The notes under the pieces were generated by a model that worked only from the letters and a program-made list of their open reading frames with translations, was not told where the DNA came from and ran no database searches. Shown here one piece after another: positions 16,629 through 24,648 of a stretch of DNA of 64,000 nucleotides. The stretch lies in the NCBI RefSeq assembly GCF_011067745.1, contig NZ_JAAMPJ010000008.1, forward strand, positions 1-64,000, read 5' to 3'. A program made the translations under genes and the position numbers. Position 1 is the first letter of the stretch. Every line of letters starts with the position of its first letter. Origin of the DNA: Lentzea alba. GTDB lineage: Bacteria > Actinomycetota > Actinomycetes > Mycobacteriales > Pseudonocardiaceae.

Positions 16629-17675
16629 ATGTTCCACACGCTGGCCGTGCCCGTGATCGCAGCGCCCATGGCGGGCGGCGCCTCCACTCCCGAACTGGTC
16701 GCCGCGGTGAGCGACGCGGGCGGGTTCGGGTTCCTGGCAGCCGGCTACATCACCGTCGAGCAGCTCGCGGAGAAGATCGCCCAGACGAGCCAGCTGACCA
16801 GCAAGCCGTTCGGGGTCAACCTGTTCGTGCCCGGCACGCGGCCGACCGCGGACATCTCGTCTTACGTGGACCGGGTCAAGGCCTGCGCGGCCAAGATCGG
16901 CGTGGTGCCGGGCGAACCGCGCTGGGACGACGACAACTACGCGGCGAAGCTCGAACTGGTGCTGGCGCTGCGGGTTCCGGTGGTGTCGTTCACGTTCGGG
17001 CTGCCCGACGCGGACGACGTGCAGCGGCTCAAGGCGACCGGTACCACGATCGTCGTGACGGTCACCACACCGAGTGAGGCACGGCAGGCGCAGCAGATCG
17101 GCGCGGACGTGCTGTGCGTGCAGGGATCGGACGCCGGAGGTCACCGCGGCACGTTCACCGACGACGGCATCTCGCCCGGCGGTGGCGAGCTGTACGGGAC
17201 GCTGGCCGCGGTGAGGCTGGTGAAGAGCACGGTCGACCTGCCGGTGATCGCGGCCGGCGGCCTCATCAACGGCGCGGACGTCGCCGCCGTGCTGGCGGCG
17301 GGTGCGGTCGCGGCGCAGTTCGGCACCGCCTTCCTGGGCTGCCCCGAGGCGGGAACCGCGGTGGCACAGCGGGAAGCGCTCGCGGAAGGGGCCCGCAGGA
17401 CGGCACTCACGCGGGCGTTCAGCGGACGGCCCGCGCGGGGTCTGGTGAACCGATTCCTGATCGAGCAGGGCCCGTACGCGCCCGCCGCGTACCCGAACGT
17501 GCACCACCTCACCAAGCCCGTGCGCGCGACCGGCGAGCTGGAGGTCATGTCGCTCTGGGCGGGCACCACGTACCCGCTCGCGACGGCCGAACCGGCGGGC
17601 GACATCGTGCGAAGGCTCCACGACGAGCTCACGGATGTGGTCAATTCCTTGGCGGAGCGCTTCAAGCGCAGCTAA
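16629..17675 (+). CDS. Nitronate monooxygenase (FMN-dependent, 2-nitropropane dioxygenase family)
   Basis: A 348-residue TIM-barrel flavoprotein. VIAAPMAGGASTPELVAAVSDAGGFGFLAAGY is the N-terminal signature, DVLCVQGSDAGGHRG contains the catalytic histidine region, and VIAAGGLINGADVAAVLAAGAVAAQFGTAFLGCPEA is the FMN-phosphate-binding end. The enzyme oxidises alkyl nitronates such as propionate-3-nitronate, a detoxification role in soil bacteria. It is followed after 10 bp by two DUF885 genes, probably in one transcript, with an AAGGAGGG ribosome binding site between them. Confidence 0.92.
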   Translation: MFHTLAVPVIAAPMAGGASTPELVAAVSDAGGFGFLAAGYITVEQLAEKIAQTSQLTSKPFGVNLFVPGTRPTADISSYVDRVKACAAKIGVVPGEPRWDDDNYAAKLELVLALRVPVVSFTFGLPDADDVQRLKATGTTIVVTVTTPSEARQAQQIGADVLCVQGSDAGGHRGTFTDDGISPGGGELYGTLAAVRLVKSTVDLPVIAAGGLINGADVAAVLAAGAVAAQFGTAFLGCPEAGTAVAQREALAEGARRTALTRAFSGRPARGLVNRFLIEQGPYAPAAYPNVHHLTKPVRATGELEVMSLWAGTTYPLATAEPAGDIVRRLHDELTDVVNSLAERFKRS

Positions 17676-17685
17676 GAAGGAGGGC

Positions 17686-19209
17686 GTGACCTCGCTCTCC
17701 GAAGAGACGTTCCAGGCGATGATGGACTTCTCGCCGATCTTCGCCACGCTCGTCGGCGTGCCCGGCTGGGACGACCGGCTCGAAGACATCAGCGTCGACG
17801 GCCAGCAGTCCCTGCGGGCCAGGCTGACGGACGTCCTCGCCCGCGTCGAGGAGAGCGACGAGGACGCGGTCGCCCGGGACGTGATCAGGCACCAGGCCAC
17901 CTCGATCATCACGAGGATCGACGCGCGGCTGGTCGAGCACACCGTGTCGCGCGGGTTGAACGCTCCGGTCGCGGGCCTGCTCAGGTCCGCTTCCCAGGTC
18001 GACTTCTCGCAGCGGCGGCACCTCGTTCCGCACTTCCTCGACCAGGCCGGGCAACGGCTGCTCAACACCGACCGCAGGCCGTTGCGCCGGCACGTGCAGG
18101 GCGGGGCTGCCTACGTCGAACGGTTCCTCGCCTCGCCGCGCCAGGAGTGGGAGGGCGACGCGGACCTGCGCCCGGCGTTCGCCCGCTATCGCGAGGTCCT
18201 GCTCGGCCTTCCAGGACGCGACGACGAGCAGGCGGGACTCTGCTGGCTGCCCGACGGCGAGGAGAACTACCGCAAGCTCGTCCGCGACTACACGACCGCT
18301 TCCTACACCCCGGCCGAACTGCATCAGCTCGGGCTCGACCTGATCGCCGGGCTGCGCGAGGAGTACGCGGAGATCGGCTCGCGGGTGTGGGGGACGGGCG
18401 ACGTGCCGGAGATCTTCCGGCGGTTGCGGACGGATCTGTTGTGGGCCAATGAGGACGACATGCTCGTGGACGCGGTGAAAACCGTCGCGCGGGCCGAGGC
18501 CGAGGCACCGAACTGGTTCGGGCGGCAGCCGTTGGCGCGTTGCGAGGTCCGGTTCGTGCCGGAGATCGACCGCCAGAACGCCGCGTTCGCCTACTACGAG
18601 GACGCCGCGCTCGACGGGTCCCGTCCCGGCGTCTACTTCGTGAACCCGTTGAACGCCACCGGACGCAGCCGCACGGTGTCCGAAGTGACGGCGTTCCACG
18701 AGGCCATTCCGGGCCACCACTTCCAGCTCTCGATCGCCGCCGAGACCGAACTGTCGAACCTGCGCAAGTTCGCGTTCATCGACTCCTACATCGAGGGCTG
18801 GGGCCTCTACACCGAACGCCTGGCGGACGAGATGGGCCTGTACTCGTCGGACGAGGCACGGCTCGGCATGCTGGGGCTCGACGCGATGCGCGCCGGCCGG
18901 CTCGTGGTCGACACGGGCATCCACGCGCTCGGCTGGTCGCGGCAACAGGCCGTCGACTACCTGAGCGAGAACACCGTGATGGACCACACGGAGATCAGCT
19001 CCGAGGTCGACCGGTACATCGAGACGCCGGGCCAGGCGCTGGCGTACATGGTGGGGCGCCTGGAAATCCAGCGGGTCCGTGCCGAGGCCGAGGAGAAGAT
19101 GGGTTCGCGGTTCGACGTGAAAGCGTTCCACGACCTGGTCCTGGAGAACGGCGTGCTGCCGCTGTCCACGCTCGCCGACCTGGTCACCGACTGGGCGGGG
19201 AGGCCCTGA
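17686..19209 (+). CDS. DUF885 protein, probable metallopeptidase-like (copy 1)
   Basis: A 507-residue DUF885 protein with the family motif FHEAIPGHHFQLSIAAE, an HExxH-like zinc site in which the HEAxPGHH pattern supplies histidines, and a later YIEGWGLYTERLADE supplying a glutamate. DUF885 members are thought to be zinc-dependent peptidases; activity here is not shown. There is no signal peptide, so it is cytoplasmic. GTG 17686 is preferred because AAGGAGGG precedes it. The stop overlaps the start of a second DUF885 gene of exactly the same length. Confidence 0.88.
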   Translation: MTSLSEETFQAMMDFSPIFATLVGVPGWDDRLEDISVDGQQSLRARLTDVLARVEESDEDAVARDVIRHQATSIITRIDARLVEHTVSRGLNAPVAGLLRSASQVDFSQRRHLVPHFLDQAGQRLLNTDRRPLRRHVQGGAAYVERFLASPRQEWEGDADLRPAFARYREVLLGLPGRDDEQAGLCWLPDGEENYRKLVRDYTTASYTPAELHQLGLDLIAGLREEYAEIGSRVWGTGDVPEIFRRLRTDLLWANEDDMLVDAVKTVARAEAEAPNWFGRQPLARCEVRFVPEIDRQNAAFAYYEDAALDGSRPGVYFVNPLNATGRSRTVSEVTAFHEAIPGHHFQLSIAAETELSNLRKFAFIDSYIEGWGLYTERLADEMGLYSSDEARLGMLGLDAMRAGRLVVDTGIHALGWSRQQAVDYLSENTVMDHTEISSEVDRYIETPGQALAYMVGRLEIQRVRAEAEEKMGSRFDVKAFHDLVLENGVLPLSTLADLVTDWAGRP

Positions 19210-20732
19210 TGTCGCTCGCTGACGAGATGTTCCAGGCGACCATGGACTGGGCGCCGTTCATGGCCACGATGTACGGGCTGGAAGGCTGGGACGACAAGCT
19301 CGAAGAGCTGAGCGTCGAGGGCGAACAGGCGTTGCGGGCGCGGATCGCCGACGTCCTGCGCCGCGTCGAGACCAGCGACGAGGACCCCGTCACGCTCGCC
19401 GTGATCAAGCACCAGGGCGAGTCCATCGTGGCCAGGATCGACGCCAGGCTGGTCGAGCACACCGTCGCGACGGGCTTGAGCGCGCCGGTGACCGGCCTGC
19501 TGATGGTCGCGTCGCAGCTGGACGTGTCGCAGCGGCTGGACAAGATGGCGCGGTACGTCGAGCAGGCGGGTGCCCGCGTCCGCGACTCCGACCGCTTGCC
19601 GATGCGCCGGCACCTCCAGACCGCCACCACGCGGCTGGAGAGGTTCCTCGCCTCGCCGGCGCAGGAGTGGGAGGGCGAGTTCTCCGGCGAGATCCGCACC
19701 GCCATCGCCGGGTACCGCGACGTGCTGGCGTCGACCGAAGGCCGTTCCGACGACCAGCCGGGCCTCTGCTGGCTGCCCGAGGGCGAGCAGAACTACGCCA
19801 ACCTGGTCCGCAACTACACGACCGCCTCGTACACCCCCGACGAACTGCACCGGCTCGGGCTCGACCTGATCGCCGGGCTGCGCGAGGAGTACGCGGAGAT
19901 CGGCTCACGGGTGTGGGGGACGCGTGACGTGCCGGAGATCTTCCACCGGCTGCGCACGGAACTGTTGTGGGCAGGCGAGGACGAGATGGTGGCGCACGCG
20001 GTCGAGGCGATCGCGCGGGCCGAGGCCGAGGCACCGAACTGGTTCGGCCGCATGCCGGCGGTCGGCTGCCAGGTGCGTCCCGTCGACGAGGCGGAACGGC
20101 AGACGGCCGCGATCGCGTTCTACCAGCCCGCGCCGGTGGACGGCAGCCGTCCCGGCACGTACTGGCTGAACCCGTTGGGCGCCACCGAACGCAGCCGCAC
20201 GCTGTCCGAGGTGACGGCGTTCCACGAGGCCGTGCCGGGCCACCACTACCAGCTCACCGTCGCGGCCGAGACGGACCTGCACAACATGCGGCGGTTCGCG
20301 TTCATCGAGGCCTACCTGGAGGGCTGGGGCCTCTACACCGAACGGCTGGCCGACGAGATGGGCCTGTACTCGTCGGACGAACAACGCTTCGGGATGCTCA
20401 GCCTCGACGCGATGCGCGCCGGCCGGTTGGTCGTCGACACCGGCCTGCACGCGTTCGGCTGGACCCGGCAGCAGGCCGTCGACTTCCTGCGCGAGAACAC
20501 CGTCATGACCGAGCCCGAGATCAACTCCGAGGTCGACCGGTACATCGAGACGCCGGGCCAGGCGCTGGCGTACATGGTGGGGCGCCTGGAGATCCAGCGC
20601 GTTCGTGCCGAAGCGGCCGCCCGGCTGGGCGACCGCTTCGACGTCAGGGAGTTCCACGACCTCGTGATCGGGCTCGGACCGGTGCCGCTGTCCGTGCTCG
20701 ACCAGCAGGTCACCGCTCGGACTTCTCCATGA
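19209..20732 (+). CDS. DUF885 protein, probable metallopeptidase-like (copy 2)
   Basis: A second 507-residue DUF885 protein that aligns with copy 1 along its whole length. Long identical stretches include EEYAEIGSRVWGT, ARAEAEAPNWFGR, GWGLYTERLADEMGLYSSDE and VDRYIETPGQALAYMVGRLE. The metal-site motif is FHEAVPGHHYQ. The ATG uses the final A of the copy-1 stop codon (TGATG), so the two are translationally coupled. Its last 23 bp overlap the 3' end of the convergent permease gene. The pair is a tandem duplication that has since diverged; different substrates are plausible. Confidence 0.88.
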   Translation: MSLADEMFQATMDWAPFMATMYGLEGWDDKLEELSVEGEQALRARIADVLRRVETSDEDPVTLAVIKHQGESIVARIDARLVEHTVATGLSAPVTGLLMVASQLDVSQRLDKMARYVEQAGARVRDSDRLPMRRHLQTATTRLERFLASPAQEWEGEFSGEIRTAIAGYRDVLASTEGRSDDQPGLCWLPEGEQNYANLVRNYTTASYTPDELHRLGLDLIAGLREEYAEIGSRVWGTRDVPEIFHRLRTELLWAGEDEMVAHAVEAIARAEAEAPNWFGRMPAVGCQVRPVDEAERQTAAIAFYQPAPVDGSRPGTYWLNPLGATERSRTLSEVTAFHEAVPGHHYQLTVAAETDLHNMRRFAFIEAYLEGWGLYTERLADEMGLYSSDEQRFGMLSLDAMRAGRLVVDTGLHAFGWTRQQAVDFLRENTVMTEPEINSEVDRYIETPGQALAYMVGRLEIQRVRAEAAARLGDRFDVREFHDLVIGLGPVPLSVLDQQVTARTSP

Positions 20733-22125
20733 CGGAGTTGCGCTTCGAGTAGGCGAAGTAGATCACCAGGCCGATCACGAACCAGACCGCGAACCGCAGC
20801 CAGGTCTCCGGGGTGAGGAACGTGATCAGCCAGATGGAGAAGATCACGCCGATGATCGGCACCACCGGCATGCCCGGCGTCTTGAACGTGCGCGGCAGGT
20901 CGGGCTGCTTGTAGCGCAACACGATCACGGCGATGCACACGACGACGAACGCCAGCAGGATGCCGATGTTGGTGAGCTCGGCGGCCTCCGCGATCGGCAG
21001 GAACCCGGCGATGACCGCGGAGGCGATGCCCAGCACCCAGGTGATGCGCGACGGCACGTGCTTCACCGGGTGCGTCTTCGCGAACCATTGGGGCAGCAGG
21101 CCGTCGCGGCTCATCGAGTAGCCGACGCGGGCCGCGCCCAGGAGGAACGTGAAGAGCACCGTCGTGATGCCGAGGATCGCGCCGACGCTGATGATGATGC
21201 CCAGCCAGTGGAAGCCGATGTCCGCGAACGCCGTGGCGAACGCGCTTTCGGCGTCGACGTCCTTGTAGTTGACCATGCCGGTCAGCACGAGGCAGGCCAG
21301 CACGTACAGGACCATCGAGATCGCCAGCGAGTAGATGATCGCCTTCGGCATGTGCCGCTGGGAGTCCTTCGACTCCTCCGCCGCGGTGCTCATCGCGTCG
21401 TAACCGAACACCGCGAAGAAAACCGTTGCGGCACCGGTGAAAGCGCCGCTCAAGCCGAACGGGAAGAACGGGTTGTAGTTGTCGGTGTCGATGTGGAAGA
21501 CGCCGACGCCGATCACCAGCAGCACCACGGCGACCTTCAGGTACACCAACGTGGTCTCGAACCGCGCCGCGTTCTTCATGCCGAGGTTCAGCACGTACGC
21601 GATCAGCAGGCAGAGGACCACCGCGAACAGGTTGACCTTGTAGCTTCCCGGTTCGACGCCTTGCCCTTCTGTGCCGGGCGCACCCAGCATCCATTGCGGG
21701 AGCTGGATGTTGAGGAGGCTGAGCAGCTCGGTGAAGTAGCCCGAGATGCCGATCGCGACCACCGCCACGATCGCGGTGTACTCGAGCAGGAGGTCCCAGC
21801 CGATGAACCAGCCGACGATCTCCCCGAGCACCGCGTAGCCGTAGGTGTAAGCGCTGCCCGCCTTGGGGATCAGGCCCGCGAACTCCGCGTACGAGAACGC
21901 CGCCGCCGCACTCGCGACGCCGGCCACCAGGAACGAGATCAGCACGGCCGGGCCCGCCGTCTTGTTCGCGACGGCGCCGGCGAGCGAGAAGATGCCCGCA
22001 CCGATGATGCCGCCGATGCCGATCGCGGTCAGCTGCCACAGGCCCAGCGTTCTGGTGAGCCCCTCGCCCTTGTCCTCGGCGATCTGGTCGATGGGCTTGC
22101 GCCGGAAGACGCCCTGGGTAGTCAT
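20710..22125 (-). CDS. APC-superfamily amino acid permease
   Basis: A 471-residue integral membrane protein with about twelve hydrophobic segments. The first, GLWQLTAIGIGGIIGAGIFSLAG, carries the GIGGIIGAGIF motif of the amino acid-polyamine-organocation superfamily. Overall form is like the cationic amino acid transporters (YfnA/CAT type): FFAVFGYDAMSTAAEESKDSQRHMPKAI in the middle is typical. Substrate specificity cannot be set from the sequence. GGGAG lies before the ATG. It is convergent with, and overlaps, the second DUF885 gene. Confidence 0.92.
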   Translation of the reverse strand: MTTQGVFRRKPIDQIAEDKGEGLTRTLGLWQLTAIGIGGIIGAGIFSLAGAVANKTAGPAVLISFLVAGVASAAAAFSYAEFAGLIPKAGSAYTYGYAVLGEIVGWFIGWDLLLEYTAIVAVVAIGISGYFTELLSLLNIQLPQWMLGAPGTEGQGVEPGSYKVNLFAVVLCLLIAYVLNLGMKNAARFETTLVYLKVAVVLLVIGVGVFHIDTDNYNPFFPFGLSGAFTGAATVFFAVFGYDAMSTAAEESKDSQRHMPKAIIYSLAISMVLYVLACLVLTGMVNYKDVDAESAFATAFADIGFHWLGIIISVGAILGITTVLFTFLLGAARVGYSMSRDGLLPQWFAKTHPVKHVPSRITWVLGIASAVIAGFLPIAEAAELTNIGILLAFVVVCIAVIVLRYKQPDLPRTFKTPGMPVVPIIGVIFSIWLITFLTPETWLRFAVWFVIGLVIYFAYSKRNSVMEKSER

Positions 22126-22142
22126 GCCTCAGCTCCCTTGAT

Positions 22143-22199
22143 GGTGGGTCCGGGCGAACTTATTCGCGTCAACTGTCACGCGGTTTGTCCGAACCCACC
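22143..22199. repeat. Imperfect inverted repeat between permease and dehydrogenase genes
   Basis: GGTGGGTCCGG (22143-22153) matches the reverse complement of CCGAACCCACC (22189-22199) at ten of eleven positions. It lies 3' of the dehydrogenase gene and 5' of the permease gene, both on the minus strand, so it could end one transcript or structure the leader of the other. Confidence 0.4.
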
Positions 22200-22233
22200 A
22201 ATCAGAGAGCCGATTTTTGGCCCTTCGTGCTGT

Positions 22234-23202
22234 TTACGGCCTGCTGAGGACGATCTTGCCCGCCGTTTCGCCGTCCAGCATCGCTTTCAGGCCCTGCTCG
22301 GCGTCCTCGAACTTCAGCTCGGCGCCGATCTGCGGCTTGAGGTCGTTGAGCGCGCAGAACCGGATCAGGTCGCCCAGCTCCTCGCGGGTGCCCATGGTCG
22401 AGCCGACCACGCGCAGCTGCAGGAAGAACAGCCGCTGGAGTTCGGCCGCGGTAGCGTCACCGGACGTCGCGCCCGAGATCACCACGATGCCGCCGGGCTT
22501 CAACGCCTTCATCGAGTGCGACCAGGTGGCCTTGCCGACCGTCTCGAAGACCGCGTCGACCCGTTCGGGCAGCCTGGCACCGGACTCGAACACGTCGTGG
22601 GCGCCGAGGGAGGTGGCCAGCGCGCGCTTCTCCTCGCTGCGGCCGGTGACCCAGACGCGGAACCCGGCAGCGCGGCCGAGCTGGATGAGCGCGGTCGACA
22701 CACCGCCCGACGCGCCCTGCACCAGCATCGTCTGGCCGGGACGCAGGCCCGACTTCACGAACAGCATCCGGTACGCGGTCAGCCACGCCGTGCCCATGCA
22801 GGCGGCCTCGGCGAACGACAGGTCGGCGGGCTTGGGCAGCGCGTTGCGGGCCGGCACGACCACGTAGTCGGCGAACGTGCCCTGGTGCTTCTCGGTGAGC
22901 AGCGTGCGCTTCGGGTCGAGCGTCTCCTCACCGGACCAGCTCGGGTCGCCGATGACGGAGTGCAGCACCACCTCGGTGCCGTCGTCGAGAACGCCGGCAC
23001 CGTCGCAGCCCAGGATCATCGGGAACTGCTCGGGCTTGATGCCGACGCCGCGCAACGTCCACAGGTCGTGCATGTTGAGGCTGGCCGCCTTCACGGCGAC
23101 GCGCACCCACCCGTCCGGGACCTCGGGCTCGGGGCGCTCGCCGACGCGAAGCGAGGCCAGCGGGTTCTCGGGACTGGGTTCTGCTGCGTAAACGGCGAAC
23201 AT
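22234..23202 (-). CDS. Zinc-binding-type alcohol dehydrogenase/quinone oxidoreductase (MDR family)
   Basis: About 322 residues. It has the medium-chain reductase layout: a GroES-like N-terminal domain (VRVAVKAASLNMHDLWTLRGVGI, ILGCDGAGVLDDGTEV) and a nucleotide-binding Rossmann domain (GQTMLVQGASGGVSTALIQLGRAAGFRVWVTGRSEEK). The catalytic zinc ligands of classical alcohol dehydrogenases are not evident, so a quinone oxidoreductase or enoyl reductase activity is more likely. ATG 23202 (MFAVYAAEPS) is chosen because it begins the conserved fold; longer readings exist. It is divergent from the small membrane protein of the RNase operon. Confidence 0.88.
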   Translation of the reverse strand: MFAVYAAEPSPENPLASLRVGERPEPEVPDGWVRVAVKAASLNMHDLWTLRGVGIKPEQFPMILGCDGAGVLDDGTEVVLHSVIGDPSWSGEETLDPKRTLLTEKHQGTFADYVVVPARNALPKPADLSFAEAACMGTAWLTAYRMLFVKSGLRPGQTMLVQGASGGVSTALIQLGRAAGFRVWVTGRSEEKRALATSLGAHDVFESGARLPERVDAVFETVGKATWSHSMKALKPGGIVVISGATSGDATAAELQRLFFLQLRVVGSTMGTREELGDLIRFCALNDLKPQIGAELKFEDAEQGLKAMLDGETAGKIVLSRP

Positions 23203-23259
23203 GGTTCGCAACATACCCATCCGGGGGCTGGCCAAATGCCGTGACACCGGTCACGGGAC

Positions 23260-23265
23260 TAGGGT
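23260..23265 (+). promoter_or_regulatory. Leaderless -10 box for the RNase-barstar operon
   Basis: TAGGGT ends seven bases before the GTG at 23273, placing transcription start at the start codon of the first gene of the operon. Confidence 0.5.
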
Positions 23266-23272
23266 GGGGCGG

Positions 23273-23485
23273 GTGGACTGGCTGGTGCAGTGGTGGGACG
23301 GGGTCGAGCTGTGGGTCGTGCAGCTGCCCGTCGCCGTGCAGTTCCCCGTCGTGATGATCGTGGTGCTGCCGGCCTGTCTCGGCGTGGCGCGCCTCATCGA
23401 CAGGGTTGCGGACTGGGGCGCGAAGAACCCCGCGTCGGCTCCTGAGCCCGAACCCGAGCCCGAGTCGGAGAAGGTCGCCGCGTGA
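23273..23485 (+). CDS. Small membrane protein preceding the RNase gene
   Basis: Seventy residues: a Trp-rich N terminus (VDWLVQWWDGVELW), one hydrophobic helix (VQFPVVMIVVLPACLGVARLI) and a charged tail with repeated Pro-Glu pairs. I recognise no family. It overlaps the RNase gene by four bases (GTGA), so the two are translationally coupled, and it may help membrane delivery or anchoring of the RNase; that is inference. GTG 23273 is chosen for its leaderless promoter; an in-frame ATG at 23201 lies inside the divergent gene. Confidence 0.65.
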   Translation: MDWLVQWWDGVELWVVQLPVAVQFPVVMIVVLPACLGVARLIDRVADWGAKNPASAPEPEPEPESEKVAA

Positions 23486-23928
23486 GTCCTGGTCGTCGCC
23501 TGACCGTTGCCCTGGTCGGCCTGATCGCGCTGGTCGTGGTCGGGTGGTTCGTCAAGGACAACGTCGCCAACCCCGAGACGCCGCCCGCGAGCAGCTCGCC
23601 GTCGGCCTCGCAGCTCGCCGTACCTGGTGCGTCGTCTTCGAAACTGGACGTGCAGGCTCTTTCGAAGCTGCCGGTCGAGGCCGCGAAGACGTGGAAGCTG
23701 ATCGAGGCGAAGGGTCCGTTCCCGTACCCGCGCAACGACGGCGTGACGTTCGAGAACCGCGAGAAGCGGCTGCCGCAGCAGAAGTCCGGGTACTACAAGG
23801 AGTACACCGTGCCGACGCCCGGTAGCCCGGACCGCGGCGCCCGCCGGATCGTGACCGGTTCGGAAAAGGAAGTCTTCTACACCGGCGACCACTATTCGAC
23901 GTTCGTCGTCGTGGACGTGAGCAAATGA
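23482..23928 (+). CDS. Guanyl-specific ribonuclease, RNase Sa/N1 (barnase-like) family
   Basis: A 148-residue exported or membrane-anchored RNase. A single N-terminal hydrophobic helix (LTVALVGLIALVVVGWFV) is followed by a Ser/Ala/Pro linker and then the RNase Sa fold (DGVTFENREKRLP ... YYKEYTVPTPG ... RGARRIVTG ... VFYTGDHYSTF). The catalytic triad is E107, R122 and H137, spaced as in RNase Sa. Family enzymes cleave RNA 3' of guanosine. Unlike RNase Sa there is no cysteine, so no disulfide. No AxA cleavage site follows the hydrophobic helix, so it may remain membrane-tethered. It overlaps the barstar gene by ATGA. Confidence 0.92.
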   Translation: MSPGRRLTVALVGLIALVVVGWFVKDNVANPETPPASSSPSASQLAVPGASSSKLDVQALSKLPVEAAKTWKLIEAKGPFPYPRNDGVTFENREKRLPQQKSGYYKEYTVPTPGSPDRGARRIVTGSEKEVFYTGDHYSTFVVVDVSK

Positions 23929-24188
23929 AACGGCACATTCTCGTTTCGGAAAAGCAGGCGGCTATCGCTGCCATTGCGCAGGCTTTGGACTTCCCGGACT
24001 GGTTCGGGCAGAACCTGGACGCGTTGTACGACAGCCTGAGCGATCTCTCGTGGCTGCCCGAGGGTGAGTACGTTCTGGTCGTGCCCGCTGATTTGGACTC
24101 TTCCGTTTCGGAGGTCCTGCGTGACGCTGCGAAACGGACCGCTGAATCAGGTGACCGAAAACTGCGGGTGATTCGCACAGAACGGTGA
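23925..24188 (+). CDS. Barstar-family ribonuclease inhibitor
   Basis: An 87-residue barstar homologue. WFGQNLDALYDSLSDL matches the barstar binding helix, keeping both key aspartates (the D-A-L-Y-D pair equals D35 and D39 of barstar) and the aromatic between them. It would bind the RNase active site in the cytoplasm and protect the producing cell before export. The start overlaps the RNase stop (ATGA), ensuring coupled synthesis. Confidence 0.93.
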   Translation: MKRHILVSEKQAAIAAIAQALDFPDWFGQNLDALYDSLSDLSWLPEGEYVLVVPADLDSSVSEVLRDAAKRTAESGDRKLRVIRTER

Positions 24189-24207
24189 CTTGGGCTGCGC
24201 TTTTGCT

Positions 24208-24222
24208 GTCCGGAGTGGACAG
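24208..24222. promoter_or_regulatory. TGTCC/GGACA inverted repeat before a secreted protein gene
   Basis: TGTCC-GGAGT-GGACA is a perfect 5-bp inverted repeat with a 5-bp spacer ending 9 bp before the ATG at 24232. Its central GGAG may also serve as the ribosome binding site. It could be an operator or an RNA hairpin controlling start access. Confidence 0.35.
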
Positions 24223-24231
24223 TGCAGACCC

Positions 24232-24648
24232 ATGGGAACGCAATTCCGCCGCTTGAGCTGTGTGCTCAGCGTCGTTGCAGTTGTTGGTGTGCTTTGTCCG
24301 GCGGTCTCGTTCGCCGGTGACCCCGACTGCTCGCAGGAGGGGCCGTTCACGCCGTTCGAGACGATCGACGGCGACAACCCGGTGACCATGCAGAACGGCC
24401 GCGTGATCGAGCTGCGGGCGTCGAACAAGTCCAAGTGTGCCTGGGGCCGCATCTCCTACGGCACGCCGGGCGAGGAGATCTGGACCGACCGCAAGGACCC
24501 CTCGGCCAACTCGCACGAGGGGTTCCTCGGGTACACGCGGATCGACTCCGGCTCGGCCAAGTACACGGAGGCGTTCAAGAACGACGGCAAGGTGATGCGC
24601 GCCTGCGGTTCGTCGCAGGGCGTCATCGAGTGCACCGGCTGGTTCTAG
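24232..24648 (+). CDS. Secreted DUF2690-like protein
   Basis: A 138-residue exported protein with a signal peptide (MGTQFRRLSCVLSVVAVVGVLCPAVSFA, cleavage about residue 28). The mature part has four cysteines in the order DPDC, SKCAW, RACGS and IECTGW. The segment VIELRASNKSKCAWGRISYG resembles DUF2690, a secreted actinobacterial family with paired cysteines and no known function. It lies 43 bp after the barstar gene and could be on the same transcript. The stop codon shares the palindrome CTAG with the convergent enoyl-CoA hydratase gene. Confidence 0.72.
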   Translation: MGTQFRRLSCVLSVVAVVGVLCPAVSFAGDPDCSQEGPFTPFETIDGDNPVTMQNGRVIELRASNKSKCAWGRISYGTPGEEIWTDRKDPSANSHEGFLGYTRIDSGSAKYTEAFKNDGKVMRACGSSQGVIECTGWF

